A stretch of DNA of 64,000 bases from Methylocystis echinoides (GCF_040687965.1 NZ_CP156084.1:3596501-3660500), one strand, 5' to 3'. Shown: positions 9,457 to 18,222, counted from the stretch's first letter. Program-made: numbers and translations. Notes: generated by a model from the sequence alone, not told the origin.

Positions 9457-9780
9457 ATGAAAAGCCTGAACCCGCTTCTCGCCGCGGCGTCTCTCGCCCT
9501 TCTCGCGGCGAGCCCCGTCTCCGCCGACCCGCTCGCGGACATCTTCTACCCGGCCGACGCCAATGGCGTGCTGCCGATGGAGCGCATTCTGGATCAGGCC
9601 CGCGCCGCCGTCGCCGGAACGATCAAGGAGATCGAGCTGGAGCAGGAACACGGCCGGCTGATCTATGAGGTCGACATCCTGACCCCGGACAACCGGAAGG
9701 TCGAGATCGAATATGACGCCCGGACCGGGGCGGAGATTTCGCGGGAGGTGAAGAAGTATAAGCCGGGGAAAGAGGAATAA
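9457..9780 (+). CDS. Periplasmic PepSY-domain protein
   Basis: 107 residues with a signal peptide (residues 1-23, cleavage after VSA). A single PepSY domain covers about 36-100, with the typical IYEVDILTPDNRKVEIEYDARTGAEI pattern split around residues 69-95. A strong AAGGAGG site precedes the ATG. Small PepSY proteins are often linked to protease inhibition or two-component systems, but no partner is next to it. Confidence 0.85.
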   Translation: MKSLNPLLAAASLALLAASPVSADPLADIFYPADANGVLPMERILDQARAAVAGTIKEIELEQEHGRLIYEVDILTPDNRKVEIEYDARTGAEISREVKKYKPGKEE

Positions 9781-9874
9781 ACTTCATCGGCTGGACGAAT
9801 TGTTCTGCACGCGGGACTAGGCTGAAAATTTAGCTCGACCCGCATCGCGACAAAGTCCCCTGGAAAACAATATT

Positions 9875-10675
9875 ATGCTCGCCAAGGAATCTGTTCTTCG
9901 ACGCTTGCCCGCCAACCTTGATGCCGCCCAACGGCTTCGTTGCGAAGCCATAGTATTTTCGGCTGACGTCCTAGATTTCGCCTGGTCTTCTATACGCGAG
10001 ACGACCGCTAGGCTTGGCGACAAGATTATTTGTTCATCGGAACGCGAAAGAACCTCGCTTTTCGCTCATGCTTGGACGATCGTCGATCAGCTTCATATTC
10101 TTCGCACGATGATCCCTCGGATCACCAATGGCCGAATTGGGTCAAAACTACGAAGCTTCTGTGAGCTGTCTGAGCCTGCAACTCACATGCGCAACAAGAT
10201 GGATCATCCTCTCGGTACCCTGCCAAACCGAGCAAAGCAGAAATCCTTACAAGCCCCATTATTTGGAGTGCTTTCATACGTTCTAATCGATAAAGTGAAG
10301 CTAACTGGAGATGGGCCGGTTTTAGAGGCTGCAACCATTTTCTCGATTACCTCAGGCAGTACTCAAGGTAACAAAACCTTGCTTGGGCCTCTGCCAAACT
10401 GCTTGCAACTTGCAACGCCTGTATGCCAATTTTCTTTCACAGCCTTCGACTGGACGATTGAATTTGACCGTGTCCTAGAGTTGTTACGTCAAAGACTTAG
10501 CAATATCTCCGAGCAAGTGGAGGCATCGCTTTGTAAACAGGCCGAAAATGCGTCAACTCGTAGCGGCTTAACCGTTGAAGAGCTTATGGCGCCAGCGCCT
10601 ATGCATGGAAACTTCATTATTGCGTTTGATGTCGACTTCGTTGACCCTGATGAGCAGGACAATACGCTTAAATAA
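9875..10675 (+). CDS. Hypothetical protein with possible HEPN-like fold
   Basis: 266 residues and clearly AT-richer than neighbours, with different codon use, suggesting transfer. The protein is largely helical in its first half. R106-NKMD-H111 matches the R-x4-H motif of HEPN ribonuclease domains, preceded by a helix at about 61-80 (SLFAHAWTIVDQLHILRTM) typical of such bundles. No antitoxin-like partner is adjacent. The ribosome site is weak. It lies just before tRNA-Arg. HEPN assignment is inference from one motif. Confidence 0.5.
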   Translation: MLAKESVLRRLPANLDAAQRLRCEAIVFSADVLDFAWSSIRETTARLGDKIICSSERERTSLFAHAWTIVDQLHILRTMIPRITNGRIGSKLRSFCELSEPATHMRNKMDHPLGTLPNRAKQKSLQAPLFGVLSYVLIDKVKLTGDGPVLEAATIFSITSGSTQGNKTLLGPLPNCLQLATPVCQFSFTAFDWTIEFDRVLELLRQRLSNISEQVEASLCKQAENASTRSGLTVEELMAPAPMHGNFIIAFDVDFVDPDEQDNTLK

Positions 10676-10700
10676 ATTAGCGAGAACTACTCAGGTTTTC

Positions 10701-10777
10701 TGGCGACCCCGGCAGGACTCGAACCTGCGACCCACTGCTTCGAAGGCAGTTGCTCTATCCAGCTGAGCTACGGAGCC
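10701..10777 (-). tRNA. tRNA-Arg (anticodon TCG)
   Basis: 77 nt on the minus strand including encoded CCA. Acceptor GGCTCCG pairs with CGGGGTC. The anticodon arm ACTGC-CTTCGAA-GCAGT places TCG at 34-36, and the T arm is CAGG-TTCGAGT-CCTG. It reads CGA arginine codons. Confidence 0.95.
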
Positions 10778-10897
10778 ACGCCGACAGCCTTCTAGCAGAG
10801 TTTTGCGTCTGACCGTAGCCCCGCGTCCGGCGCCGGTGCCCGAGCGCCCCTCGGAAAAGAGGGAGAATTTGCAAAATATCTTGGTAAAAGCGGATTT

Positions 10898-12451
10898 ATG
10901 ATTCGCAGTCTTCTTTCCGTCGGCGGTTTCACCCTGCTCTCGCGCGTGACGGGGTTTCTGTCGCTTGCGATGCAGTCGGCGATTATGGGGGCGGGCGCGG
11001 TCTCGGACGCATTTTTCATCGCGCAGCGCCTGCCCAACAGTTTCCGGGCGATCTTCGGCGAAGGCGCGTTCAACGCCGCTTATATCCCCTCCTACGCCAA
11101 GGCGCTGGAGCAGGAAGGCGACGAGTCGGCCGAGGAATTCGCCGGGGAGGTCTATACGCTGCTCCTCGCCTCGCAGATCGTGATTTTGCTGCTCGTCTGG
11201 CTCTTTGCGGCGCAATTCGTCGGTCTGCTGGCGCCGGGGCTCGACGATCGGCCGGAGAAATTCGCCCTCGCCGTCAGCCTGACGCGCATCACCTTTCCCT
11301 ATCTCCTGTTCATGACCCTCTTCGCGCAGCACATGGGCACGCTCAACGCCCATGGCCGGTTCGCCCTGCCCGCCTTCGCGCCGAACCTCATGAATCTCAC
11401 GGTGATGGCGGCTTTGGCCCTGACCGTCGTCGCGCCGAAGCTTTTCCCCAATCCCGGCTATGCGGCGAGTTGGGGCATCACCATTTCCGGGGCCCTCGAA
11501 CTCGGCCTGCTGATGTGGGGCGCGCGGCAGATCGGCGTCTTGCGGGGCCTGCGCAAGCCGCATTGGTCCCGTGTGCGCGAATTCTTCATCAAGTTGGGCC
11601 CGGCGGTCATCGGCTCCGCGAGCCCGCAGATCGCCGTCTTCGCCGATACGATTTTGTCTTCGATGCTCGCCGATGGCGGCGTGTCGTCGATCTCCTACGC
11701 CGAGCGGCTCTATCAGCTTCCCGTCGGCGTCATCGGCATCGCCGCCGGCACGGTGCTGCTGCCGGAGATGAGCCGTCGCATCGCCTCCGGCGACGTCGCG
11801 GGCGCGCATCAGGCGCAAAGCCGCACCATGGCGCTCACCATCGCGCTGACGGCGCCCTTCTTCGTCGCCTTCGACACCCTGCCGGAGCTGATCGTCGCAG
11901 GCCTGTTCATGCGCGGCAAATTCACGGCCGGCGACGCCATTGCCGCCGGGGACGTGCTCGCCGCCTATGGCGCCGGGCTGATGGCGCTGGTGCTGATCGC
12001 CTCGGCGCGCGCAAGCTTCCAGTCGCGCGGCGACACCTCGACGCCCATGAAAATCGCGCTCGCCGCGCTCGCCGTAAATGTGGCGCTCAAAGTCGCTTTG
12101 TTCCGCTCGCTCGGCGCCGTGGGCCTCGCGACGGCCACATCGGTCGGGCTGTGGATCAATCTCGCCGCGCTGGTCGCCCTCGCCATCGCCGAAGGCTTCA
12201 TGGAGTTCGACGGCGTCTTCGCCAAGACGCTCGGCGCGACTTTTATCGCCACCGCGGTTCTCGCCCTCATCGCCATCTTCGGCCGAGCGCCCGCCCTCGC
12301 CTTCGCGCTTCATTTCGGCGCCCTTGCCAATCTCGTGGCCTTACTAACTCTCGGCGCCGTGGGGGCCGTTGTTTACGGCGCTGTGCTCGCCGGCGTGATG
12401 CGAGCCGCAGGCGTCGGGATCGCCACGCTGCGCGGCCGCGGGAAAGCATGA
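10898..12451 (+). CDS. murJ: Lipid II flippase MurJ
   Basis: 517-residue polytopic inner-membrane protein of the MOP/MviN family that moves lipid II across the membrane for peptidoglycan synthesis. It begins with the conserved RSLLSVGGFTLLSRVTGF segment. ISDAFF-like VSDAFFIAQRLPNSFR near residue 35 and GEGAFNAAYIPSY near 55 are strongly typical. About fourteen helices are expected. It stands alone between tRNA-Arg and two unrelated minus-strand genes. Confidence 0.95.
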   Translation: MIRSLLSVGGFTLLSRVTGFLSLAMQSAIMGAGAVSDAFFIAQRLPNSFRAIFGEGAFNAAYIPSYAKALEQEGDESAEEFAGEVYTLLLASQIVILLLVWLFAAQFVGLLAPGLDDRPEKFALAVSLTRITFPYLLFMTLFAQHMGTLNAHGRFALPAFAPNLMNLTVMAALALTVVAPKLFPNPGYAASWGITISGALELGLLMWGARQIGVLRGLRKPHWSRVREFFIKLGPAVIGSASPQIAVFADTILSSMLADGGVSSISYAERLYQLPVGVIGIAAGTVLLPEMSRRIASGDVAGAHQAQSRTMALTIALTAPFFVAFDTLPELIVAGLFMRGKFTAGDAIAAGDVLAAYGAGLMALVLIASARASFQSRGDTSTPMKIALAALAVNVALKVALFRSLGAVGLATATSVGLWINLAALVALAIAEGFMEFDGVFAKTLGATFIATAVLALIAIFGRAPALAFALHFGALANLVALLTLGAVGAVVYGAVLAGVMRAAGVGIATLRGRGKA

Positions 12452-12456
12452 CGCTT

Positions 12457-12481
12457 CCTCTCCCCGTTCGGCGGAGAGAGG
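12457..12481. repeat. Short GC-rich hairpin after murJ
   Basis: CCTCTCCCC and GGCGGAGAGAGG pair around GTTC. It resembles half of the palindromic units at 6207-6619. No U-tract follows, so it is more likely an intergenic palindrome than a strong terminator, though it sits between convergent genes. Confidence 0.4.
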
Positions 12482-12499
12482 AACAGCGCCGCCCCAACG

Positions 12500-12886
12500 T
12501 CACATGAATTGCGACAGCCCCGGGATCCCATTGGCGATCTGCTGCACCTTCTCCTTGCCGATGATTGTCTCCGCATAGCCGAAGATTTCATGGCCGAGCT
12601 TGTGAATTTGGCCCATGTCGAGGCCGAGGCCGTTGAGCTTGCCGGCGAGGCCCATCAGGCCAGAGCCAAAAAGCCCGCCGAGCATGCCGCCCATGCCGCT
12701 CGCCTCTCCCCCCGCGGCGGCTTCATCGGCCGCCTCGCGCGATCCCGGAACCTTGTCGAAGAACTCGCCAACGGCGCCATCCGGCAGTTCCTTGTTCAGG
12801 AACGCGAGCACCTGACCGATTGCGGTCTTCGCGACGCCAGCCTCGACCCCGATCGCCGTAGAGACGCGCGCAATCAATTCATCCAT
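12500..12886 (-). CDS. Small helical protein, paralogue of the next gene upstream
   Basis: 128 residues from ATG 12884-12886, preceded by GCGGGGGA. The opening DELIARVSTAIGVEAGVAKTA is followed by a Gly/Met-rich centre (about 60-85, GGMLGGLFGSG) and ends in KVQQIANGIPGLSQF. It resembles DUF2267/DUF2780-type small helical proteins. It is similar end to end to the gene at 13044-13493, so the pair arose by duplication. Function is unknown. Confidence 0.7.
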   Translation of the reverse strand: MDELIARVSTAIGVEAGVAKTAIGQVLAFLNKELPDGAVGEFFDKVPGSREAADEAAAGGEASGMGGMLGGLFGSGLMGLAGKLNGLGLDMGQIHKLGHEIFGYAETIIGKEKVQQIANGIPGLSQFM

Positions 12887-13043
12887 ATCGATTCCCCCGC
12901 ATTTTTCGGAAGTCTCGCCGCCAGCAACCGGAATTGCAAGCGTTCGCCGCGACGCGCGTCGATCAAACGGAACGGGAGAAACGCCCAAATGCGCGTCCGG
13001 CAGATCGAATAGTGGCGCGGCCACGCCGCGCCACTGTGGTTCG

Positions 13044-13493
13044 TCATGCGCGCGGGCGCATCTCGCCTTCTTCGCCAGGCGGCGAGGCCATTCCGGAACG
13101 CTCGGCCATCGCCGGCAGCATCGCCCGAATTTTGGCGACGCCTTCGGCGCCGATTAAAACTTCGGCGCGCGCCAATGTCTCTTCCAGCAGGCGCCGGCTC
13201 TGTTCCGCGCTCAAACCGAGATTGGCGAGCTTGCCGATGAGAATGTTGAGGTCGGCGCGGCCATGCCCCATGAAGCTGGTCATGCCTTCAATCGCCTGCG
13301 TCACGCCCCCGTCGCTTTTCGCCTGCGCGGCGGCGACGGCCTCTCGGGCGCCCGTCATCTTGTCGATTAACTCTCCAACATGTCCTTCGGGGACCTCGTC
13401 CCGCAGGAACATGAGGACATGGCCGATAGCGGCCTTGGCGATCGTGGGATCGAGCGTCGTCGACTCGACGACGCGTCTGGTCAGCTCTTCCAT
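13044..13493 (-). CDS. Small helical protein, tandem paralogue
   Basis: 149 residues. The N-terminus ELTRRVVESTTLDPTIAKAAIG aligns with the downstream paralogue, as does FLRDEVPEGHVGELIDK (versus FLNKELPDGAVGEFFDK). A C-terminal extension is present. Same proposed DUF2267/DUF2780-like class. Both genes probably share one transcript running toward murJ. Confidence 0.7.
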   Translation of the reverse strand: MEELTRRVVESTTLDPTIAKAAIGHVLMFLRDEVPEGHVGELIDKMTGAREAVAAAQAKSDGGVTQAIEGMTSFMGHGRADLNILIGKLANLGLSAEQSRRLLEETLARAEVLIGAEGVAKIRAMLPAMAERSGMASPPGEEGEMRPRA

Positions 13494-13557
13494 GATATCC
13501 CTCCCTTGGGGATTACAGGAAGCGAAATGTCGCGGCTTCGGCGGCTGTCAACCCGTC

Positions 13558-14790
13558 TCAGGCGGCGTCGAGTCCGTAGAGCGAATGCAGGGTGCGAACC
13601 GCGAGCTCCGTATAGGCCTCGTCGATCAGCACCGAGAATTTGATTTCCGACGTGGTGATGGCGCGAATGTTGACGCCGCGCTCGGACAAGGCGCGGAAGG
13701 CGCGCGCCGCGACGCCGGCGTGGCTTCTCATGCCGATGCCAATCGCCGAGACCTTGGCGACGTCCTTTTCGCCCGCCATGCTGGCGAAGCCGATTTCGTC
13801 CTTGATCTTCGTCAGCAGCGCATAGGCCCGCTCATAATCGGCCGAACCCACAGTGAAGGTCATGTCTGTCATGCCGTCCTCCGAGACGACCTGCACGATC
13901 ATGTCGACATTGACGCCCGCTTCGGCCAGCGGCATGAAGACGGCCGCGGCGACGCCCGGCTTGTCCGCGACGCGACGAAGCGTGATCTGCGCTTCGTCCC
14001 GCGAGAAGGCGATGCCTGTGACGACCTGGGCTTCCACAATATCCTCCTCGTTGCAGATGAGCGTCCCCTCGCCGGGATTGGCCGGATCGTCGAAGGAGGA
14101 GCGCACATAGGTCGGCACCTTGTGCACCATGGCCACTTCGACTGAGCGGACCTGCAAAACCTTCGCGCCGAGCGACGCCATCTCGAGCATTTCCTCGAAG
14201 GCGACGCGCGGCATGCGGCGCGCCTTGGGCACGACGCGCGGATCGGTCGTATAGACCCCGTCGACGTCCGTATAAATGTCGCAGCGGTCGGCGTGGATCG
14301 CCGCCGCGAGCGCGACGGCGCTGGTGTCGGAGCCGCCGCGGCCGAGCGTCGTGATGCGGCCCGATTCCTTGTGGACGCCCTGGAAGCCGGCCACGACCGC
14401 CACTTCTCCGCGCCCGAACCCGGCGATCAACCCCTCGCCGTCGATCGACTCGATGCGGGCCGAGCCGTGCGCGCCGCTGGTGCAGATCGGCGCCTGCCAG
14501 CCGAGCCAGGACCGGGCGTTGACGCCAATTTCCTGCAGCGCGATCGCGAGGAGCCCGGCGGTGACCTGCTCGCCAGAGGCGACGACGGCGTCATATTCCT
14601 TCATGTCGTAAAGCGGCGCAGCCTCTTTGCACCAGGCGACGAGCTCATTGGTCTTGCCCGCCATGGCGGAGACCACCACCGCGACCTCGCGGCCGGCGTC
14701 GACCTCGCGCTTCACATGGCGCGCAACATTGCGGATGCGCTCGACAGTGGCGACCGAGGTGCCGCCGAATTTCATGACAAGACGTGACAT
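13558..14790 (-). CDS. lysC: Aspartate kinase
   Basis: Phosphorylates aspartate at the head of lysine, threonine and methionine synthesis. It has 410 residues: KFGGTSVATVERI at the N-terminus, the kinase domain to about 240 with LGRGGSDTSAVALA near 145, then two ACT domains (about 265-335 and 345-405) that bind feedback inhibitors. The length and motifs fit the monofunctional class. In many Rhizobiales it is adjacent to and divergent from ubiG; here two TIR genes lie between. Confidence 0.95.
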   Translation of the reverse strand: MSRLVMKFGGTSVATVERIRNVARHVKREVDAGREVAVVVSAMAGKTNELVAWCKEAAPLYDMKEYDAVVASGEQVTAGLLAIALQEIGVNARSWLGWQAPICTSGAHGSARIESIDGEGLIAGFGRGEVAVVAGFQGVHKESGRITTLGRGGSDTSAVALAAAIHADRCDIYTDVDGVYTTDPRVVPKARRMPRVAFEEMLEMASLGAKVLQVRSVEVAMVHKVPTYVRSSFDDPANPGEGTLICNEEDIVEAQVVTGIAFSRDEAQITLRRVADKPGVAAAVFMPLAEAGVNVDMIVQVVSEDGMTDMTFTVGSADYERAYALLTKIKDEIGFASMAGEKDVAKVSAIGIGMRSHAGVAARAFRALSERGVNIRAITTSEIKFSVLIDEAYTELAVRTLHSLYGLDAA

Positions 14791-14931
14791 GGAACCGCGT
14801 TAGAAACCAGGCGCCGCGGGCGGGGAGCGGCTGATGCGCTCCCATTCGCCAATCCGGCAAAGCGGGCGTATATGTGACCGCCCCCGCCCCCCTGTCAACG
14901 GCGGGACGAGCCAGCGCTCACGAGGGCCGTT

Positions 14932-15343
14932 TTGAGCTACCTTATTTTCATTTCTCATGGCTGGCGCGACCGCTGGATCGCCAAGCAGATGGCGCGATCG
15001 ATCACTGACGCGGGCGCAACGCCGTTCATCGATATTTTCGACATCAAAAAGGGGCGACCGCATCGCCGAACGCGTTCTCGAAGGAACCCGGAACAGCCGG
15101 GAGCTGGTGGCGCTCCTGACGCCTTGGTCGGTGGACCGCAACTGGGTCTGGACGGAAATCGCAGCAGCCTGGGCCTTGGGCAAGCGCTTAGTCGGCGTCA
15201 CGTATGGAGTAACGATCGAGGAAATCGAGAAAAACCACGGCGGACTGGTCTGTCTCGGCCCGACGAACCTCGTTGCCCTGGACGACTTCGACGATTACAT
15301 AAGCGAGATGTCTGACCGGGCTAAATCGGAGACGCGCGCGTGA
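14932..15343 (+). pseudogene. TIR-domain protein 1, frameshifted
   Basis: From a TTG start the frame reads a TIR domain: IFISHGWRD (residues 5-13) and FIDIFDIKKG (32-41). It then loses frame in the run AAAAAGGGG (15046-15054). Skipping one base restores DRIAERVLEGTRNSRELVALL, the catalytic-type glutamate E75 in WTEIAAAWALGK, and a normal end, total 136 residues. The stop TGA overlaps the GTG start of TIR2 (GTGA), so the two are translationally coupled. It may be a real mutation, a +1 recoding site or an assembly error. Confidence 0.75.
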
Positions 15344-15729
15344 AGGCGTTCCTTTCCTACGCACATAGTGACGCGGAATTTGCGGCCTCCCTTCGGCGCG
15401 AGCTCGAAAGGCAAGGGCTCTTTGTCATCGATCCAATGCAGGATTTGGTTCCAGGCGCGAATATGCTCGATTATTTCCGCCAAGCGCTCAGCGACTCAGA
15501 CGCACTCATCCAGATCGTGCCGCAAACCGGCGCCAGCCAAGCGAACAATGTCTGGTTCGAAGCCGGCGCGGCGAAGGCGCTAGACAAATCGGTCGTCGCG
15601 GTGATGCCCGACGCTCAGGGTAGGGAAACCGCGTCCTCGGTTGCTGATTTCGCGATTTTCCAGGCGTCCAAGAAGCCGATGGAAAATGTCGCCAAGACAC
15701 TGATACAGGCGCTCGACCCCGCGCACTGA
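15340..15729 (+). CDS. TIR-domain protein 2
   Basis: 129 residues, essentially a lone TIR domain: KAFLSYAHSDAEFA at the start, a central DPMQDLVPGANM loop, and E74 in NNVWFEAGAAKALDKS, the position of the catalytic NADase glutamate in TIR enzymes. GTG start overlaps the TIR1 stop. No transmembrane, SLOG, SAVED or effector domain is present. It could be an NAD-cleaving or signalling subunit acting with TIR1; a role in phage defence is inference only. Confidence 0.75.
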   Translation: MKAFLSYAHSDAEFAASLRRELERQGLFVIDPMQDLVPGANMLDYFRQALSDSDALIQIVPQTGASQANNVWFEAGAAKALDKSVVAVMPDAQGRETASSVADFAIFQASKKPMENVAKTLIQALDPAH

Positions 15730-15760
15730 CCACTAAACGCAAAGTCTATAGAGGTTCCTT

Positions 15761-16525
15761 GTGTCCAATTCGCCCCATTCCGCCAGCGTGAACCCCGAAG
15801 ACGTCGCGCGTTTCAACCGCCTCGGCGATCTGTGGTGGGACAAAAAGGGCAAGATGGGGATCCTGCACGAAATCAACCCCATCCGCGTCACTTATATCCG
15901 CGACCACGTCCGCCGCTTCCTCCTCGGCGACTCCAGCGCGCTGAACGAGGCGCCCGAGCGGCCGCTGGAGGGGGTGCGCATCGCCGACATCGGTTGCGGC
16001 GGCGGCATTCTGAGCGAGTCGCTCGCTGAACTGGGGGCCAGGGTGACGGGGATCGACCCGGCGCCCAACAATATCGCCGTGGCCAGCCGCCACGCCGAGA
16101 AAATGGGGCTCGACATCGACTACCGCAACATCACGGCGGAAGCCCTCGCGGAGACCGGCGAGCAGTTCGACGCCGTCGCGGCGCTGGAAGTCATCGAGCA
16201 TGTCGAGGGTCCGCGCGAGTTCATCGCTATGCTGTCGCGGCTCGTAAAGCCGGGCGGGCTCATCTTCATGGCGACGATCGACCGCACGATGAAGAGCTAT
16301 CTCTTCGCGATCGTCGGCGCCGAATATGTCCTCGGCTGGGTGCCCAAGGGCACGCATGATCACGACAAATTCATCCGCCCGGACGAATTGTCGGCCTGGC
16401 TGCGCCGCGCCGGCCTGCGCGAGATCGACCGCGCCGGGATGACCTTCCAGCCTTTCACCCGCACCTGGCGCAAGAGCCACGATACCGACGTCAATTACCT
16501 GATGGCGGCCAAAAAGGAGGCGTGA
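15761..16525 (+). CDS. ubiG: Ubiquinone biosynthesis O-methyltransferase
   Basis: SAM-dependent enzyme carrying out both O-methylations in ubiquinone synthesis. It has 254 residues, with N-terminal FNRLGDLWWDKKGKM and SAM motif I IADIGCGGGILSE near residue 76. GIDPAPNNI, EVIEHVEGPREF and the late KGTHDHDKFI/MTFQPF motifs are visible. GTG start after GAGG at a normal distance. Confidence 0.95.
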   Translation: MSNSPHSASVNPEDVARFNRLGDLWWDKKGKMGILHEINPIRVTYIRDHVRRFLLGDSSALNEAPERPLEGVRIADIGCGGGILSESLAELGARVTGIDPAPNNIAVASRHAEKMGLDIDYRNITAEALAETGEQFDAVAALEVIEHVEGPREFIAMLSRLVKPGGLIFMATIDRTMKSYLFAIVGAEYVLGWVPKGTHDHDKFIRPDELSAWLRRAGLREIDRAGMTFQPFTRTWRKSHDTDVNYLMAAKKEA

Positions 16526-16568
16526 TGCCGTCTTGTTCGGACAGGAAGCCGAAAGTAGACTTTTGCCA

Positions 16569-17306
16569 ATGCTGAACGAATCGACGTTCCCATCCTCCGC
16601 CCGGCGCGCCAGTCGCCTTTTCGGACTGTCGCTCGCGGCCGCCCTCGCGGCGGCCTTCGCCCTCGCGCCAGCTTCGGCGCCCGCAAAGGACAAGCCGGCG
16701 GCCGCCAAAGACGCCGCCAAGGACAAGAAGGACCAGAAGCCCGCCGACGACGCTTCGAAGGACGGCGCCAAGGACAAGAAGGCCGGCAAGAACGATAAGG
16801 CGGAAAAACTCGGCAAGGCCGACAAGACCGATAAAGCCGAAAAGAGCGACGCCGGCGGCTCGGGGAAGCCAGAGCAACTCGGTTCCTACGGCGAATGGGG
16901 CGCCTATCTGGCGCTGAGCGGCAAGGACAAGACCTGCTACGCGCTCGGCCAGCCGAAGGACCGCCAGCCCAAGGCAAAGCTTAAGGACACGCCCGGCTAT
17001 ATTTTCATCTCTTCCCGCCCTGGCGAAGGGGTGCGCAACGAGGTGGCGATCAATCTCGGCTATGCGACCAAGGACGGCTCCGCCGCCACCGCCGAGATCG
17101 ACGGCGACGACTGGGAGCTGATCACCAAGGGCACGAACGCCTGGGTGAAGGACCAGGGGAAAGAGAAGGAGTTCGTCGGCGCCCTTCGGGGCGGCGCGAA
17201 GCTTATCGTCAAGGCCGCCTCGTCCAAAGGCACGTCGACCATCGACACCTATGCGCTGAAGGGCCTCTCCGACGCCCTCGCCCGCGTGGCGCAGGAGTGC
17301 AAATAG
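16569..17306 (+). CDS. IalB-like invasion-associated locus B family protein
   Basis: 245 residues if ATG 16569 is used; a TTG 36 bp upstream keeps the frame but adds a poor N-terminus. A signal peptide at about 1-40 ends in APASAPA. A Lys/Asp/Ala-rich low-complexity linker follows (about 40-100, repeated AKDKK/KADKTDK). The IalB domain then covers about 105-240 with YGEWGAYLA, KTCYALGQP and YIFISSRP. Probably periplasmic; the exact role is unknown in non-pathogens. Confidence 0.8.
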   Translation: MLNESTFPSSARRASRLFGLSLAAALAAAFALAPASAPAKDKPAAAKDAAKDKKDQKPADDASKDGAKDKKAGKNDKAEKLGKADKTDKAEKSDAGGSGKPEQLGSYGEWGAYLALSGKDKTCYALGQPKDRQPKAKLKDTPGYIFISSRPGEGVRNEVAINLGYATKDGSAATAEIDGDDWELITKGTNAWVKDQGKEKEFVGALRGGAKLIVKAASSKGTSTIDTYALKGLSDALARVAQECK

Positions 17307-18009
17307 CCCCAGCCGCACGCCGCCGAGGGCTCTGAACGCCAGCGCCTGCATGAGACGGGATAAGGGGCGACCGCAGCGTGCGGCCCCTCGAGCAAGCCGC
17401 CGCCATCGCCCGCGGCCAACTTGGCGCATCGGGCCGTGGGCGGCCGCCGCGGCTATTGAGCCCCTCCCTTGCGCCCTGCTTTTCCTTCGAATCACCTTGG
17501 CCCGGCGCGGCCTCGAGAGTTATTCGCCGATTTCGCTGCGCGTTTCCCCCAAACGCCGCCGCCTTGGCAGTAAAGATTTCAGACCAACGACAACAATTAT
17601 CGTAGTTCCAAGTATATTTACCAAGGACTCGCGGGCCTGTGGTCCTTTTGCGGCGGCCCCTCCCACGTCATTTTGATCCGGTCAACGACGGCTTCCCCCT
17701 GTTGCCTTGTTGGCGAGCGATGGCCGGACCGCCTAGAGGCCATAGGCGTTTTCAGCCGTCGCTCTCTCTTGTCGATGCAGCCAACCCGGCCGCCTGCGCG
17801 GCGGTCGGGCATCGCTTCGACATGGCCGACGACACGAAGGAACAGAACTGGCTTTATGAAGCCGTTCTGTAATCTATCACGTCTATACTTATTTATACTT
17901 AGTTTAATATCACAGATTGCGTCCATATGTCGCATTTTATATTTGCTTTACTTGCTGTGATGGGCTAATAACGAGGCCTCGTCTCAACGAAAACAATGGG
18001 AGGGAAAAC
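17307..18009. other. Gene-free stretch with AT-rich promoter region
   Basis: No convincing gene in 703 bp. The last 150 bp (about 17865-17990) are strikingly AT-rich for this genome (TTATTTATACTTAG, CATTTTATATTTGC) and lie just before the 55-residue membrane protein gene, so they are the likely promoter and 5' leader for it. Confidence 0.5.
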
Positions 18010-18177
18010 ATGTCTGTTAACGTTCACGGCGGCGCCGAGGTCGGCAAGATTCTGCTTTACATCGCTGGCTTCGTCGCTTTCGTCGTCGTGGCTCTGACCT
18101 GGGTTCCGGAGCTCATTTCTCCGGACAGCGCCAACATCACCGGCAACACCGGCTCGACCGCGCGCATGATCCAGTAA
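18010..18177 (+). CDS. 55-residue single-pass membrane protein
   Basis: ATG 18010 follows GGGAGGGAAAAC, a strong ribosome site. Residues 11-34 form one hydrophobic helix (KILLYIAGFVAFVVVALTWV), followed by a polar, Thr/Asn/Gly-rich tail of about 20 residues. Family not recognised. The dedicated AT-rich upstream region, strong ribosome site and following hairpin argue for a real, possibly well-expressed gene. It could be a small subunit of a membrane complex. Confidence 0.65.
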   Translation: MSVNVHGGAEVGKILLYIAGFVAFVVVALTWVPELISPDSANITGNTGSTARMIQ

Positions 18178-18189
18178 GCGCGAAAAAAG

Positions 18190-18222
18190 CGGCGTTTCGG
18201 GCCCCGTCCGCCCGGAACGCCG
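18190..18222. terminator. Strong hairpin after the 55-residue gene
   Basis: Arms 18190-18202 (CGGCGTTTCGGGC) and 18210-18222 (GCCCGGAACGCCG) pair over 13 positions with one T-G wobble, loop of 7. The AAAAAA at 18183-18188 lies on the 5' side, so a U-tract would follow the hairpin only for minus-strand transcription. On the plus strand it may act as a weak terminator or RNA-stabilising stem. Confidence 0.5.

Noticed and set aside
10691-12313. 540-codon open frame antisense to murJ
   Set aside because: Also runs through tRNA-Arg; composition is that of a shadow frame.
15046-15054. Programmed -1 frameshift (A-AAA-AAG slippery site) in TIR1
   Set aside because: The required shift is +1, there are only five A residues, and no stimulatory stem was recognised; +1 slippage is left open as a possibility.
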